A DNA stretch of 8,729 nt from an uncultured Succinatimonas sp. (GCA_905201175.1 CAJKNC010000066.1:1-8729); one strand, 5' to 3'. Positions 1 through 5,948 are shown, numbered from the stretch's first letter. The notes: generated by a model from the letters alone, not told the origin. Made by a program: numbers and translations.

Positions 1-221
1 TGTTTTTTTGCCAAGCTGATTAAATAAAGTAATGCTTTGGTATAAAAATACTTTCTGCAAAAAAACATTGATAATTTTAGCAAACAAGCCCCTTGCTTAA
101 AATGACAAGCACGATAACGATGAATCTATTCATAGTATGAATTAATAAGAATCAGCAGCCTCAGCTCTAACCTATTGCATAAAGAGCATATAATGCTGAA
201 AAAAATAGTGAATAATTACGC

Positions 222-241
222 TTGAATGCATTCAAATGCAT
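222..241. repeat. 14-bp perfect palindrome plus second ATGCAT core
   Basis: Positions 222-235 read TTGAATGCATTCAA, a perfect 14-bp palindrome. A second ATGCAT core follows at 236-241, ten bases (about one helical turn) after the first at 226-231. Such an arrangement can be an operator for a dimeric regulator, but it lies downstream of the nearest gene and its target would be outside the window. Chance is a real alternative in DNA this AT-rich. Confidence 0.35.
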
Positions 242-247
242 ATTCAT

Positions 248-282
248 GAAAAATATGAAAAATTTCCAGCCACTATGACTGG
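248..282 (-). terminator. Probable intrinsic terminator of the 278-aa protein gene
   Basis: On the minus strand CCAGTCATAGTGGCTGG can fold into a seven-position stem with one mismatch and a three-base loop. A T-rich tail follows (ATTTTTCATATTTTT). It begins about 34 bases after the stop codon of the upstream gene, which is the expected place. The mismatch makes it a moderate rather than strong terminator. Confidence 0.5.
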
Positions 283-315
283 CAAATTCAGAAAATAACC
301 GTATCAATAAATAGC

Positions 316-1152
316 TTATCTAGGCAGCGTCAGCAAATAAAGTAAAATATTGTCGCCAGCCGTGCCTTTGCCGTCAAGCGCCGATTCTATTGACAAAATG
401 GCAGCGTCGCAGCCGTCCTTAGCATTTACTTTGTCAAGATTTTGAAATGCATTTATCATTCTATCAATATCTTTTTGCGGCATTCTCTGCAGCCTGCTTA
501 TAAACAGCTCCTCATATTTTTTCTCTGCCTGAATAGTTTCACTTGCAGAAAGGGCTTTTCGGCGAGGAAAATCCTTAATTTCAGCATTTAAGGCTTTTAA
601 CGCTAAATCTGAGAATCTTCTTAATTCAGATACAGAAATATCTCTGTAAATCATTCTTGAAATTCTTTTTAAATCATCTGCCGAAGTAAATCCGTAATCG
701 CCTAGCCCCTGCAGCAGACATGCCTCATATTCCCTTTTAGATTTTAATTGCTTTAAGATATTCATGCTGTATTCATAAAAAAAACGCCGCTCTTCAGGAG
801 ACAGGCGAACCATTCCATTAGACACAATATCAACAAATGATGCTAAGCAAGTCCTCACAACTAAACTGACGATTTCATTTCTGTCTTTTATTTCATCTAA
901 CTCAAAGCCTTCTTCATTTAACATGCTGTAAACATAATTAAGAAAATCAGCGTTAGTAGTAATGCTCCATATCATATATGCTAAAACATCCGCCTTTTCG
1001 CCCCTAAGACCATATTCATCCCGGGCAATCTGATAGGCTTTAGTGCCATCCTGATACATTTCCACGCAGGAGCTGATGAATTCCTGCCTATCAAAAGCAT
1101 GGGATCCGCAAGATGCAGCCAGAATAACAATAGCAATTAATAGTTTTTTCAT
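316..1152 (-). CDS. Unrecognised exported protein, four-cysteine, alpha-helical
   Basis: I do not recognise this 278-residue protein. It begins with a clear export signal: Lys2-Lys3, then a hydrophobic run over residues 4-14. Two cleavage choices exist. LAASC with Cys15 fits a loose lipobox (Ala at -3 is not ideal), giving a lipoprotein. Alternatively, signal peptidase I could cut after SHA (residue 19). The remainder is charged and looks helical, with four cysteines at 29, 102, 145 and 248 that could form disulfides in the periplasm. Residues 20-110 and 140-255 might be two related halves, each opening with a Cys near its start, but I see no strong repeat. The ATG has no Shine-Dalgarno-like sequence upstream. 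The gene stands alone, with more than 500 empty bases before it and a terminator-like hairpin after it. The export signal and absence of stops make it a likely real gene; its function is unknown. Confidence 0.75.
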   Translation of the reverse strand: MKKLLIAIVILAASCGSHAFDRQEFISSCVEMYQDGTKAYQIARDEYGLRGEKADVLAYMIWSITTNADFLNYVYSMLNEEGFELDEIKDRNEIVSLVVRTCLASFVDIVSNGMVRLSPEERRFFYEYSMNILKQLKSKREYEACLLQGLGDYGFTSADDLKRISRMIYRDISVSELRRFSDLALKALNAEIKDFPRRKALSASETIQAEKKYEELFISRLQRMPQKDIDRMINAFQNLDKVNAKDGCDAAILSIESALDGKGTAGDNILLYLLTLPR

Positions 1153-1253
1153 AAAATCAAATTAATTAAAAATTCAATAAATATTTGCTGCGTTTTTTAT
1201 ATTCTTATGCTTTCTAGAAACATGCTGTTTTTATAGCCTGCAAGACGCAATAC

Positions 1254-1322
1254 TCCCTCTATATCTAAGAAAATAAGAAATAAAAGTCTGCTTAATTAGA
1301 CTAAATAATCCTATAAGAGGGA
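1254..1322. repeat. Nested inverted repeats upstream of the 278-aa gene
   Basis: TCCCTCTATA at 1254-1263 can pair with TATAAGAGGGA at 1312-1322 apart from one bulged base. Inside this, AGTCT at 1285-1289 pairs with AGACT at 1298-1302. On the minus strand the inner hairpin is followed by TTTTATTT. The structure lies 100-170 bases ahead of the start codon of the 278-residue protein gene, so it could be a leader structure or simply DNA-level symmetry. Confidence 0.3.
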
Positions 1323-1468
1323 ATCATTCTGCTGTCCATCGTATCATTTTTGCAGTTATGAAAATGTTAGCGATCTAATGTATTAAAAAAATGCATTAGC
1401 AGCTTGACTAAACAGCGCTTCAATTCAATATTTAATGCAATTAAAATTTAAAGAAATAAAATATTTAA

Positions 1469-1495
1469 TACAGCCTGCTCTTTAGTGAGGCTGTA
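1469..1495. repeat. 8-bp perfect inverted repeat
   Basis: TACAGCCT at 1469-1476 and AGGCTGTA at 1488-1495 are exact inverted copies around an 11-base loop. On the minus strand the stem is followed by an A/T-rich tail without a solid T run, so it may act as a weak second terminator after the aroC operon. It has no other evident role. Confidence 0.4.
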
Positions 1496-1612
1496 ATGCT
1501 TAAATAAACAGAAATCTTACATATTTATATGATTAATAAATGCCCCTTACCTTGATGCTTCATCTTTACTCTGCAAATCAGGATATATAGGGCTTGCTTT
1601 AAGGCTGAGATT

Positions 1613-1651
1613 AAAAAGCGGACTGTGCTGCAGGCTTAGCTTCGGCAGCAC
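1613..1651 (-). terminator. Candidate terminator of the prmB-aroC-SDR operon
   Basis: GTGCTGC (1625-1631) and GCAGCAC (1645-1651) form a seven-pair, G/C-rich stem with a 13-base loop. On the minus strand a five-base T run follows seven bases after the stem (1617-1613). It is the first G/C-rich hairpin after the dehydrogenase stop codon, about 75 bases downstream. The gap between stem and T run makes it weaker than a textbook terminator. Confidence 0.4.
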
Positions 1652-1724
1652 TTGATTATTTTGCAGCTTATTTCTTTTTAATATATGCAGTATTAATCAA
1701 TATTAACTTTAAAAGCAGAAAATA

Positions 1725-2546
1725 TTAGAGTTTAAAAATCTTTGTTACTATACGATAAAGACAAGCTTTAGGAAAAACTTTAGTTATAAAAGAGCTGATA
1801 TACCCTTTAGCTCCTACATAATACACAGGAGCACTATGCTGAGCTTTTAGTGCTCTGACTACAGCGGCGGCGGCTTTATACGGATCGTCAGCCTTTTTTT
1901 GATTGCTTTTATTCAGATTTTCAATATATGCGCACTTAGCTAAAAGCTCTTTGTCATTTACATTAATATGTACGCGCTTGTTTATAAACTGCGTTTTGGT
2001 AAGATTTGGCAAAACTGCGCAGACATCTATGCCTTTTGCTTTAAGCTCATATCTCAAGGACATGGTCAAATTTAAAAAGGCTCCCTTAGCACCGCTGTAA
2101 GCTCCATAGTAAGGCAAGGGCAGCTCGCTCATAATCGAGCCTATATTGACGATCTTCTCAAGACAAAAATGCTTAAGCATTCTGCGAATCAGCTCGCAGG
2201 GCATCAGGGCATTTATATTAAAAATACGCAGCAAAAGCTCATAATCAACTGCAGATAAAGGTGCGGGATCTAAGCCTAAGCCTGCATTATTTATAATGAT
2301 CTGCGGCTTAAGATTTAAAGATGCAAGTCTCAGAATAAGAGCATCAATACTCCCTTTTTCCGTAAAATCAAGATGCAGAAGCTTAAAGGCACCAGCTAAA
2401 GATTCCTCTTTAGTGGTAGTTCCGACAATTATGCAGCCTTGCTCCTGCAAGATATGGGCACAGGCTGAGCCTATATCCGAACTCAGCCCTACAATTAAAA
2501 CTACTTTACCCTTCAATCGGCATGGCAAAGCGGTCATGATCGACAT
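1725..2546 (-). CDS. Short-chain dehydrogenase/reductase (SDR family)
   Basis: This 273-residue protein is a classical SDR with a Rossmann fold, expected to be an NAD(P)-dependent oxidoreductase of unknown substrate. The nucleotide-binding turn is VGLSSDIG (residues 19-26), where the usual TGxxxGIG has Val for Thr and Asp24 for the middle Gly. NNAG follows at 86-89. The catalytic set is Ser137, Tyr150 and Lys154 (YSGAK), with the normal 13-residue Ser-Tyr spacing. The C-terminal 35 residues are hydrophobic and basic, as in SDRs of the DltE/COG0300 type that associate with membranes. The frame opens inside aroC, overlapping it by 41 bases. Neither Met1 nor Met4 (2537) has a Shine-Dalgarno sequence, so translation probably depends on ribosomes finishing aroC. 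The operon link to aroC does not by itself show a role in aromatic synthesis. Confidence 0.9.
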   Translation of the reverse strand: MSIMTALPCRLKGKVVLIVGLSSDIGSACAHILQEQGCIIVGTTTKEESLAGAFKLLHLDFTEKGSIDALILRLASLNLKPQIIINNAGLGLDPAPLSAVDYELLLRIFNINALMPCELIRRMLKHFCLEKIVNIGSIMSELPLPYYGAYSGAKGAFLNLTMSLRYELKAKGIDVCAVLPNLTKTQFINKRVHINVNDKELLAKCAYIENLNKSNQKKADDPYKAAAAVVRALKAQHSAPVYYVGAKGYISSFITKVFPKACLYRIVTKIFKL

Positions 2547-3603
2547 TAAAGCACTGGGCTTTATTCATCATAAAAGCATCAACTAAAACTAAAGCAAGCA
2601 TGGCCTCTGCAATCGGTACTGCTCTGATGCCTACGCATGGGTCGTGACGGCCGCGGGTGACAATATCACAGCTGTTGCCGTCAATATCTATAGTCTTGCC
2701 TGGTACTAAAATGCTCGAGGTAGGCTTCAAGGCAATTCTAACCTTAATTTCCTGGCCTGAGCTTATGCCGCCTAAGATGCCGCCGCTATGATTGGCTTTA
2801 AAGCCTTCAGGCGTTAATTCATCGCGAGCTGTACTGCCTCTTAAAGAAGCCATTTTAAAGCCGTCGCCTATTTCTACGCCCTTTACAGCATTAATGCTCA
2901 TCATTGCCTGAGCAATTACGGCATCAAGCCTGTCAAAGATTGGATTGCCAAGCCCGCAGGGCACGCCTGAAGCTCTTACCTCGACGACTGCGCCCACAGA
3001 ATCGCCAGTTGCAGCTAAGTTCTTAAATAAAGCTTTTAATTCATCAAGCTTAGCTTCATCAGCAAAATTAAAGGCATTATTCAAAGCAGCATTTGCATCG
3101 AAGCTTTGAGCCTCAATACCGCCGATGGCTGTAACTGCGCCGTAAATTTTTATACCTGCTGCAGTCTTTAAAACCTGCTTAGCAATAGCTCCTGCAGCCA
3201 CGCGCATCGCTGTTTCGCGAGCTGAGGCTCTGCCGCCGCCGCGATAATCGCGAATACCGTATTTCTGCCAATAGGTATAATCAGCATGTCCAGGCCTGAA
3301 GCTGTTCATAATGGCACTGTAGTCCTGAGAGCGCGGTGCCGTGTTCTCAATTAAAAGCCCTATGGGCGTGCCGGTAGTCCTGCCTTCGAAAACGCCGGAA
3401 ATAATTTTTACCTTATCACCCTCATTGCGCGGCGTGCCGTAGCGGGTAGAGCCTGGACGGCGGCGATCTAAATCAGGCTGGATAATCGATTCATCTAACG
3501 GAATATTCGGCGGGCAGCCGTCGACAATAGCCATCAGGCCCAATCCGTGGCTTTCGCCGCAGGTAGTCACGCAAAATTCTCTGCCAAAACTATTTCCGCT
3601 CAT
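2506..3603 (-). CDS. aroC: Chorismate synthase
   Basis: This enzyme converts 5-enolpyruvylshikimate-3-phosphate to chorismate using reduced FMN, the seventh and last step of the shikimate pathway in the cytoplasm. The 365-residue length matches the family (361 in E. coli). Signature stretches are all present: GESHG at 16-20, DRRRPG at 46-51, the FRPGHADYTYW block from 102, DYRGGGRASARET at 119-131, and GRHDPCVGIRAVPIAEAM at 318-335. The start is firm: the ATG is preceded by AAGAGG at 3610-3615, six bases upstream, lying within the end of prmB. The frame overlaps prmB by 14 bases and the following dehydrogenase by 41, so all three genes are probably translated from one message. The prmB-aroC pairing is also found in E. 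coli. Confidence 0.98.
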   Translation of the reverse strand: MSGNSFGREFCVTTCGESHGLGLMAIVDGCPPNIPLDESIIQPDLDRRRPGSTRYGTPRNEGDKVKIISGVFEGRTTGTPIGLLIENTAPRSQDYSAIMNSFRPGHADYTYWQKYGIRDYRGGGRASARETAMRVAAGAIAKQVLKTAAGIKIYGAVTAIGGIEAQSFDANAALNNAFNFADEAKLDELKALFKNLAATGDSVGAVVEVRASGVPCGLGNPIFDRLDAVIAQAMMSINAVKGVEIGDGFKMASLRGSTARDELTPEGFKANHSGGILGGISSGQEIKVRIALKPTSSILVPGKTIDIDGNSCDIVTRGRHDPCVGIRAVPIAEAMLALVLVDAFMMNKAQCFNVDHDRFAMPIEG

Positions 3604-4612
3604 CGATTACCTCTTGTGCAGCACTGGCAAAAATATCATGGTAAGCACGCAGCTGCTCGCAGCTTAAAACAAAAACTCCGCAGCCGCCTTTCTTTAAGTC
3701 AACAAAATGGAACGGCACCATCGGGAAGGCTTCAACCAGATGCTCCTCAGAATTGCCTACCTCCATAACTAAGATGCCGTCCTCTGTTAGGAAATCAACC
3801 GCCTTAGCCAGAATGCGCTTAGCGCAGTCAAGGCCGTCATAGCCTGAACCTAAAGCCTCATCAGGCTCGGCATGATATTCCTCAGGCATTGAGCTTAAAT
3901 CCTCTGCATCAACATAAGGAGGATTTGCCACGATCAAATCATACTTGTCGCCTTCAGGCAGAGCATCAAAAAGATCGCTCTTTATCGGCGTAACCAAGTT
4001 CTCCAAGCCGTAATTCTGAATATTGATATTGCAGACCTCCAGAGCATCCTCGGAGATATCAACAGCGTCAACCTCAGTCTCTCCCTCAAAATTCAAAGCA
4101 ATAGCGATAGCAATGCAGCCTGAGCCGGTACACATATCTAAGACTCTCTGCGGATCGCGATCCAAATAAGGAGCAAAGCCGTTTTCAATAAGCTCGCCTA
4201 TAGGAGATCTTGGAATAATTACGCGACTGTCCACATAAAATTCATGGCCGCAGAAAAATGCCCTATGAGTCAAATACGGAGTCGGAACTCGGTCTAAAAT
4301 GCGCAGTCTTGCAATCTTAGCAATGGTTAGACGCTCTTCCTGTGTTAAGCGCGAGGTTAAAGTAGAATCATCGCAAGGAGGAGTTAAATGCATAACAGCC
4401 TGGACTATTTCCAAAGCCTCATCCCAATAATTGTCAGTACCATGCCCTACATAAATATCATGCGCAGCAAAGCAGGAAACTAAATAACGCACTACATCCT
4501 GAACTGTAAAAAGCTCAGTTGTAATAGCCTCTTCCATCTCAGAGCCTGTCGGCAGATCGTCTAAAAGTTTATGGATAGCTTCAATTTCGGGATTATTTAT
4601 AAGTTTTGCCAT
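3590..4612 (-). CDS. prmB: Ribosomal protein L3 N5-glutamine methyltransferase
   Basis: PrmB methylates the side-chain amide of a conserved glutamine in ribosomal protein L3, using S-adenosylmethionine. The catalytic NPPY motif is at residues 230-233 and the SAM-binding glycine motif (VLDMCTGSG) at 157-165. The PrmB-type stretches GHGTDNYWDEA (57-67), FFCGHEFYVDSR and PRSPIGE (134-140) separate it from the release-factor methyltransferase PrmC. At 340 residues it is longer than the E. coli protein (310), in part through about 20 extra N-terminal residues. The first ATG lacks a clear ribosome-binding site. Met26 (4535-4537) is preceded by ACAGG at seven bases and aligns better with the usual N terminus, so the true start may be there. 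It is the first gene of the prmB-aroC-SDR operon, behind a strong promoter-like sequence and a leader hairpin. Confidence 0.95.
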   Translation of the reverse strand: MAKLINNPEIEAIHKLLDDLPTGSEMEEAITTELFTVQDVVRYLVSCFAAHDIYVGHGTDNYWDEALEIVQAVMHLTPPCDDSTLTSRLTQEERLTIAKIARLRILDRVPTPYLTHRAFFCGHEFYVDSRVIIPRSPIGELIENGFAPYLDRDPQRVLDMCTGSGCIAIAIALNFEGETEVDAVDISEDALEVCNINIQNYGLENLVTPIKSDLFDALPEGDKYDLIVANPPYVDAEDLSSMPEEYHAEPDEALGSGYDGLDCAKRILAKAVDFLTEDGILVMEVGNSEEHLVEAFPMVPFHFVDLKKGGCGVFVLSCEQLRAYHDIFASAAQEVIDERK

Positions 4613-4635
4613 ATATGGAATTTACGTCTTGGATT

Positions 4636-4664
4636 TTATAAAAAGTGGCCGCATTTTACGGCCA
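4636..4664 (-). terminator. Terminator-like hairpin in the prmB leader (possible attenuator)
   Basis: TGGCCG (4646-4651) and CGGCCA (4659-4664) form a six-pair stem, five pairs being G/C, around a seven-base loop. A G-U pair can extend the base. On the minus strand the stem is followed by C and five T (4644-4640). It lies between the candidate prmB promoter and the prmB start codon, about 34 bases before the ATG. Read in that order it would stop or thin out transcription before prmB. A smaller hairpin (TAGGA/TCCTA, 4669-4682) sits immediately ahead of it. Confidence 0.45.
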
Positions 4665-4723
4665 TTACTAGGATAATTCCTATAAACACATCAAATTAAG
4701 CTCATACTTAATTCATGAATTCA

Positions 4724-4752
4724 ATTATAAAGTGTAAAGAAAAACACCTCAA
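4724..4752 (-). promoter_or_regulatory. Sigma-70-type promoter for prmB-aroC-SDR
   Basis: On the minus strand there is a perfect -10 hexamer TATAAT (4724-4729) and a -35 hexamer TTGAGG (4747-4752; four of six matches to TTGACA), separated by exactly 17 bases. Transcription would start near 4717, giving a leader of about 105 bases. It lies downstream of the terminator of the 84-residue protein gene and upstream of prmB, which is the expected place. This is the best promoter match I found in the window. Confidence 0.65.
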
Positions 4753-4810
4753 TAGAGACTTAAAATGCACAGCTTTGTCCTTTTAGTAAGCTATATGAAA
4801 ATACTTTAGC

Positions 4811-4849
4811 TTAAAATATAAAAAATAGCGGCATTCCCGCCGCTATTTT
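4811..4849 (-). terminator. Intrinsic terminator after the 84-aa protein gene
   Basis: AAAATAGCGGC (4822-4832) and GCCGCTATTTT (4839-4849) are perfect 11-base inverted copies with a six-base loop. On the minus strand the stem runs into a TTTTTTATATTTTAA tail. It lies 26 bases after the stop of the 84-residue protein gene and isolates that gene from prmB. The symmetric A/T ends mean it could also work on the plus strand, though no plus-strand gene is seen. Confidence 0.85.
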
Positions 4850-4874
4850 AATTAAACTTCAGCATAGCTTTCTG

Positions 4875-5129
4875 CTATAAGAAAAGTTCCTCTCTATTTT
4901 TTACAGAAAGCTTTTTATTGCGCAAATGCTCGGTCATAGAGAATACAGCCTTATTTATTTCACGGCAGATCTTTAATCTGCCTGCGTTGCTTTTTTCGTC
5001 TGCACCTATGACTACTTTGCCGCCGTCAAATATAAATTTACCCTGACCTTTAATCTCAAAGGTTCCTTTAAAAAGCAAAACCACGTGTCTGGCAATCTGC
5101 ACGGGAGCGTATTTATTAAAAACTCGCAT
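4875..5129 (-). CDS. Unrecognised small basic protein (84 aa)
   Basis: I cannot assign this protein to a family. It has 17 Lys/Arg against 8 Asp/Glu, no signal peptide and no membrane segment. Residues 14-42 look beta-rich, with alternating hydrophobic residues and a glycine-containing turn (GTFEIKGQGKFIFDGG at 22-37). Residues 49-70 look helical, and one cysteine lies at 55. The composition is protein-like and the gene has its own unit: a candidate promoter at 5166-5196 and a strong terminator at 4811-4849. Both favour a real gene. Against it, an in-frame stop lies directly before the ATG and the only AAGGA is about 15 bases upstream, too far for a standard ribosome-binding site. In E. coli smrB lies between sixA and prmB; this protein does not resemble SmrB. 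Cytoplasmic location and nucleic-acid contact are guesses from charge alone. Confidence 0.65.
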   Translation of the reverse strand: MRVFNKYAPVQIARHVVLLFKGTFEIKGQGKFIFDGGKVVIGADEKSNAGRLKICREINKAVFSMTEHLRNKKLSVKNREELFL

Positions 5130-5165
5130 TTAACTATTCTTAATTCCTTGTTGTTTGTTTTATTT

Positions 5166-5196
5166 TTTATAGAAAATTGTATCTTACAAATGTAAA
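5166..5196 (-). promoter_or_regulatory. Candidate promoter with internal palindrome
   Basis: On the minus strand TTTACA (5191-5196) and TATAAA (5166-5171) resemble -35 and -10 elements, but the 19-base spacing is long. TACAAT (5176-5181) is an alternative -10 without a good -35. A perfect palindrome, TTACAAATGTAA (5184-5195), overlaps the -35 and spacer, where a repressor could bind. It precedes the 84-residue protein gene by about 40-65 bases. Confidence 0.35.
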
Positions 5197-5281
5197 GAAT
5201 AGCTCAAATCTATATTTTTTCTTGTGAAAATTTCTCAATAAGAAATAGCTGCGTCAAAAATACAAGCTATATCGCAAAAAT

Positions 5282-5743
5282 TTAATACCAAAGATCTCCC
5301 TGCGAGGCAAAAAAATGCTCTGGAGTTGCAATCTGCCCGTTATAATCCAATAAAAGTGCAGACGAGGTTGCAAAATCAGGGCCAAACTCATGGTGAGAGG
5401 TGAACTCATAGCACAGCTCAGAAACTAGAGGAATATGCGACAGCAATAAAACCACATCTTTATTTAAACAGCTGGCATCAATTACTGCTCTGACGGTTAA
5501 AGGATCACCGCTAGGCTCCAGCTCAGGCAAGGTCTCAATAAGCACTTTGCTATTGCTTTGATTCAATACTAATTGTGCAGTTTGCTGCGCTCGCGTCAAA
5601 GGAGATGAATAAGCTTTAGTAATTACATATTTATTATTTATGGATGCGGCCACTTCCATAGTCTCTCTAATGCCTTTGCTTGTCAGTACCCGATCATTGC
5701 CGGATAAAGCAGCTTGCCCATGGCGCATAATAATTAGCTTCAT
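5282..5743 (-). CDS. sixA: Phosphohistidine phosphatase SixA
   Basis: This is a small histidine phosphatase of the branch-1 (phosphoglycerate mutase-like) superfamily. The catalytic RHG motif is at residues 7-9, with His8 as the residue phosphorylated during catalysis. SSPLTRAQQTA carries the conserved Arg51, and LSHIPLV supplies the second histidine, His103. The length of 153 residues is close to E. coli SixA (161). The order of motifs, including LPELEPSGD near 72-80, fits SixA rather than a mutase. Known substrates of the family are phosphohistidines on the HPt domain of ArcB and on the nitrogen phosphotransferase NPr; which applies here cannot be read from the sequence. AAAAGG lies seven bases ahead of the ATG. 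The gene appears monocistronic, with only weak hairpins just after it (5230-5245 and 5245-5270) as termination candidates. Confidence 0.9.
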   Translation of the reverse strand: MKLIIMRHGQAALSGNDRVLTSKGIRETMEVAASINNKYVITKAYSSPLTRAQQTAQLVLNQSNSKVLIETLPELEPSGDPLTVRAVIDASCLNKDVVLLLSHIPLVSELCYEFTSHHEFGPDFATSSALLLDYNGQIATPEHFFASQGDLWY

Positions 5744-5836
5744 ATCAAAACCTTTTCTTTTTCTCTATTTAGATTAAGTTTAGAGAATGTACGTATTAAT
5801 GCAAATTAAAAAGCGTGTTTTTAGTACTAAAAATAT

Positions 5837-5882
5837 AAAATCATCAGATATTATTATTAAAAATAATAAGATAAATGATTTT
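5837..5882. repeat. Long A/T-only-core imperfect hairpin between pyrF and sixA
   Basis: AAAATCAT (5837-5844) pairs with ATGATTTT (5875-5882). Inside it TTATTATT (5851-5858) pairs with AATAATAA (5862-5869) over a three-base loop. An unpaired internal section separates the two stems. It lies between the pyrF terminator and the sixA promoter region. It may be a second termination or mRNA-end structure, or a cruciform-prone element; the near absence of G/C pairs makes a strong terminator unlikely. Confidence 0.35.
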
Positions 5883-5890
5883 TTCAAAAG

Positions 5891-5941
5891 AAAAAGCAAA
5901 AAAGATATTTAGAAAGCTTTTAGATCGAAAAGCTTTCTAAA
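5891..5941 (-). terminator. Strong intrinsic terminator of ihfB-lapAB-pyrF
   Basis: TTTAGAAAGCTTTT (5908-5921) and AAAAGCTTTCTAAA (5928-5941) are perfect 14-base inverted copies around a six-base loop. On the minus strand a T-rich tail follows (ATATCTTTTTTGCTTTTT). The stem begins seven bases after the pyrF stop codon. This closes the operon and separates it from sixA. Confidence 0.85.
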
Positions 5942-5948
5942 ATTATCC

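Larger units (their letters stand above)
1..315. other. Gene-free AT-rich stretch at left edge
   Basis: I see no credible reading frame, tRNA or rRNA here on either strand. The stretch lies downstream of the 278-residue protein gene. It holds a terminator-like hairpin at 266-282 and a 14-bp palindrome at 222-235, both listed separately. The remainder is low-complexity A/T-rich sequence. Any gene that this stretch regulates would lie to the left of the window. Confidence 0.6.
1153..1724. other. Long intergenic stretch with hairpins, no gene seen
   Basis: About 570 bases lie between the dehydrogenase gene and the start of the 278-residue protein gene. I find no frame with a plausible start, ribosome-binding site and protein-like composition. 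The best is a roughly 50-codon open stretch on the minus strand around 1550-1700, which I judge non-coding. Three inverted repeats stand out and are listed separately: 1613-1651, 1469-1495 and 1254-1322. The promoter of the 278-residue protein gene should lie near 1160-1250, where A/T-rich hexamers such as TATAAA occur without a convincing -35 partner. Confidence 0.5.

Noticed and set aside
1550..1700. Roughly 50-codon open stretch on the minus strand downstream of the dehydrogenase gene
   Set aside because: It has no ATG with a ribosome-binding site, overlaps the candidate terminator hairpin, and its composition is not convincing as protein. A gene remnant cannot be excluded but is not supported.
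1903..2586. Two plus-strand open frames opposite the dehydrogenase and aroC genes
   Set aside because: They lie antisense to well-supported genes, have low-complexity compositions rich in Leu, Ser and Arg, and show no family motif. They are shadows of the minus-strand coding.
3547..3768. Plus-strand open frame across the prmB-aroC junction
   Set aside because: It is antisense to two firmly identified genes and its translation looks like reverse-strand noise.
4690..4720. Leader peptide in the prmB leader
   Set aside because: The frames are only two to four codons long, lack ribosome-binding sites and have no run of aromatic codons.
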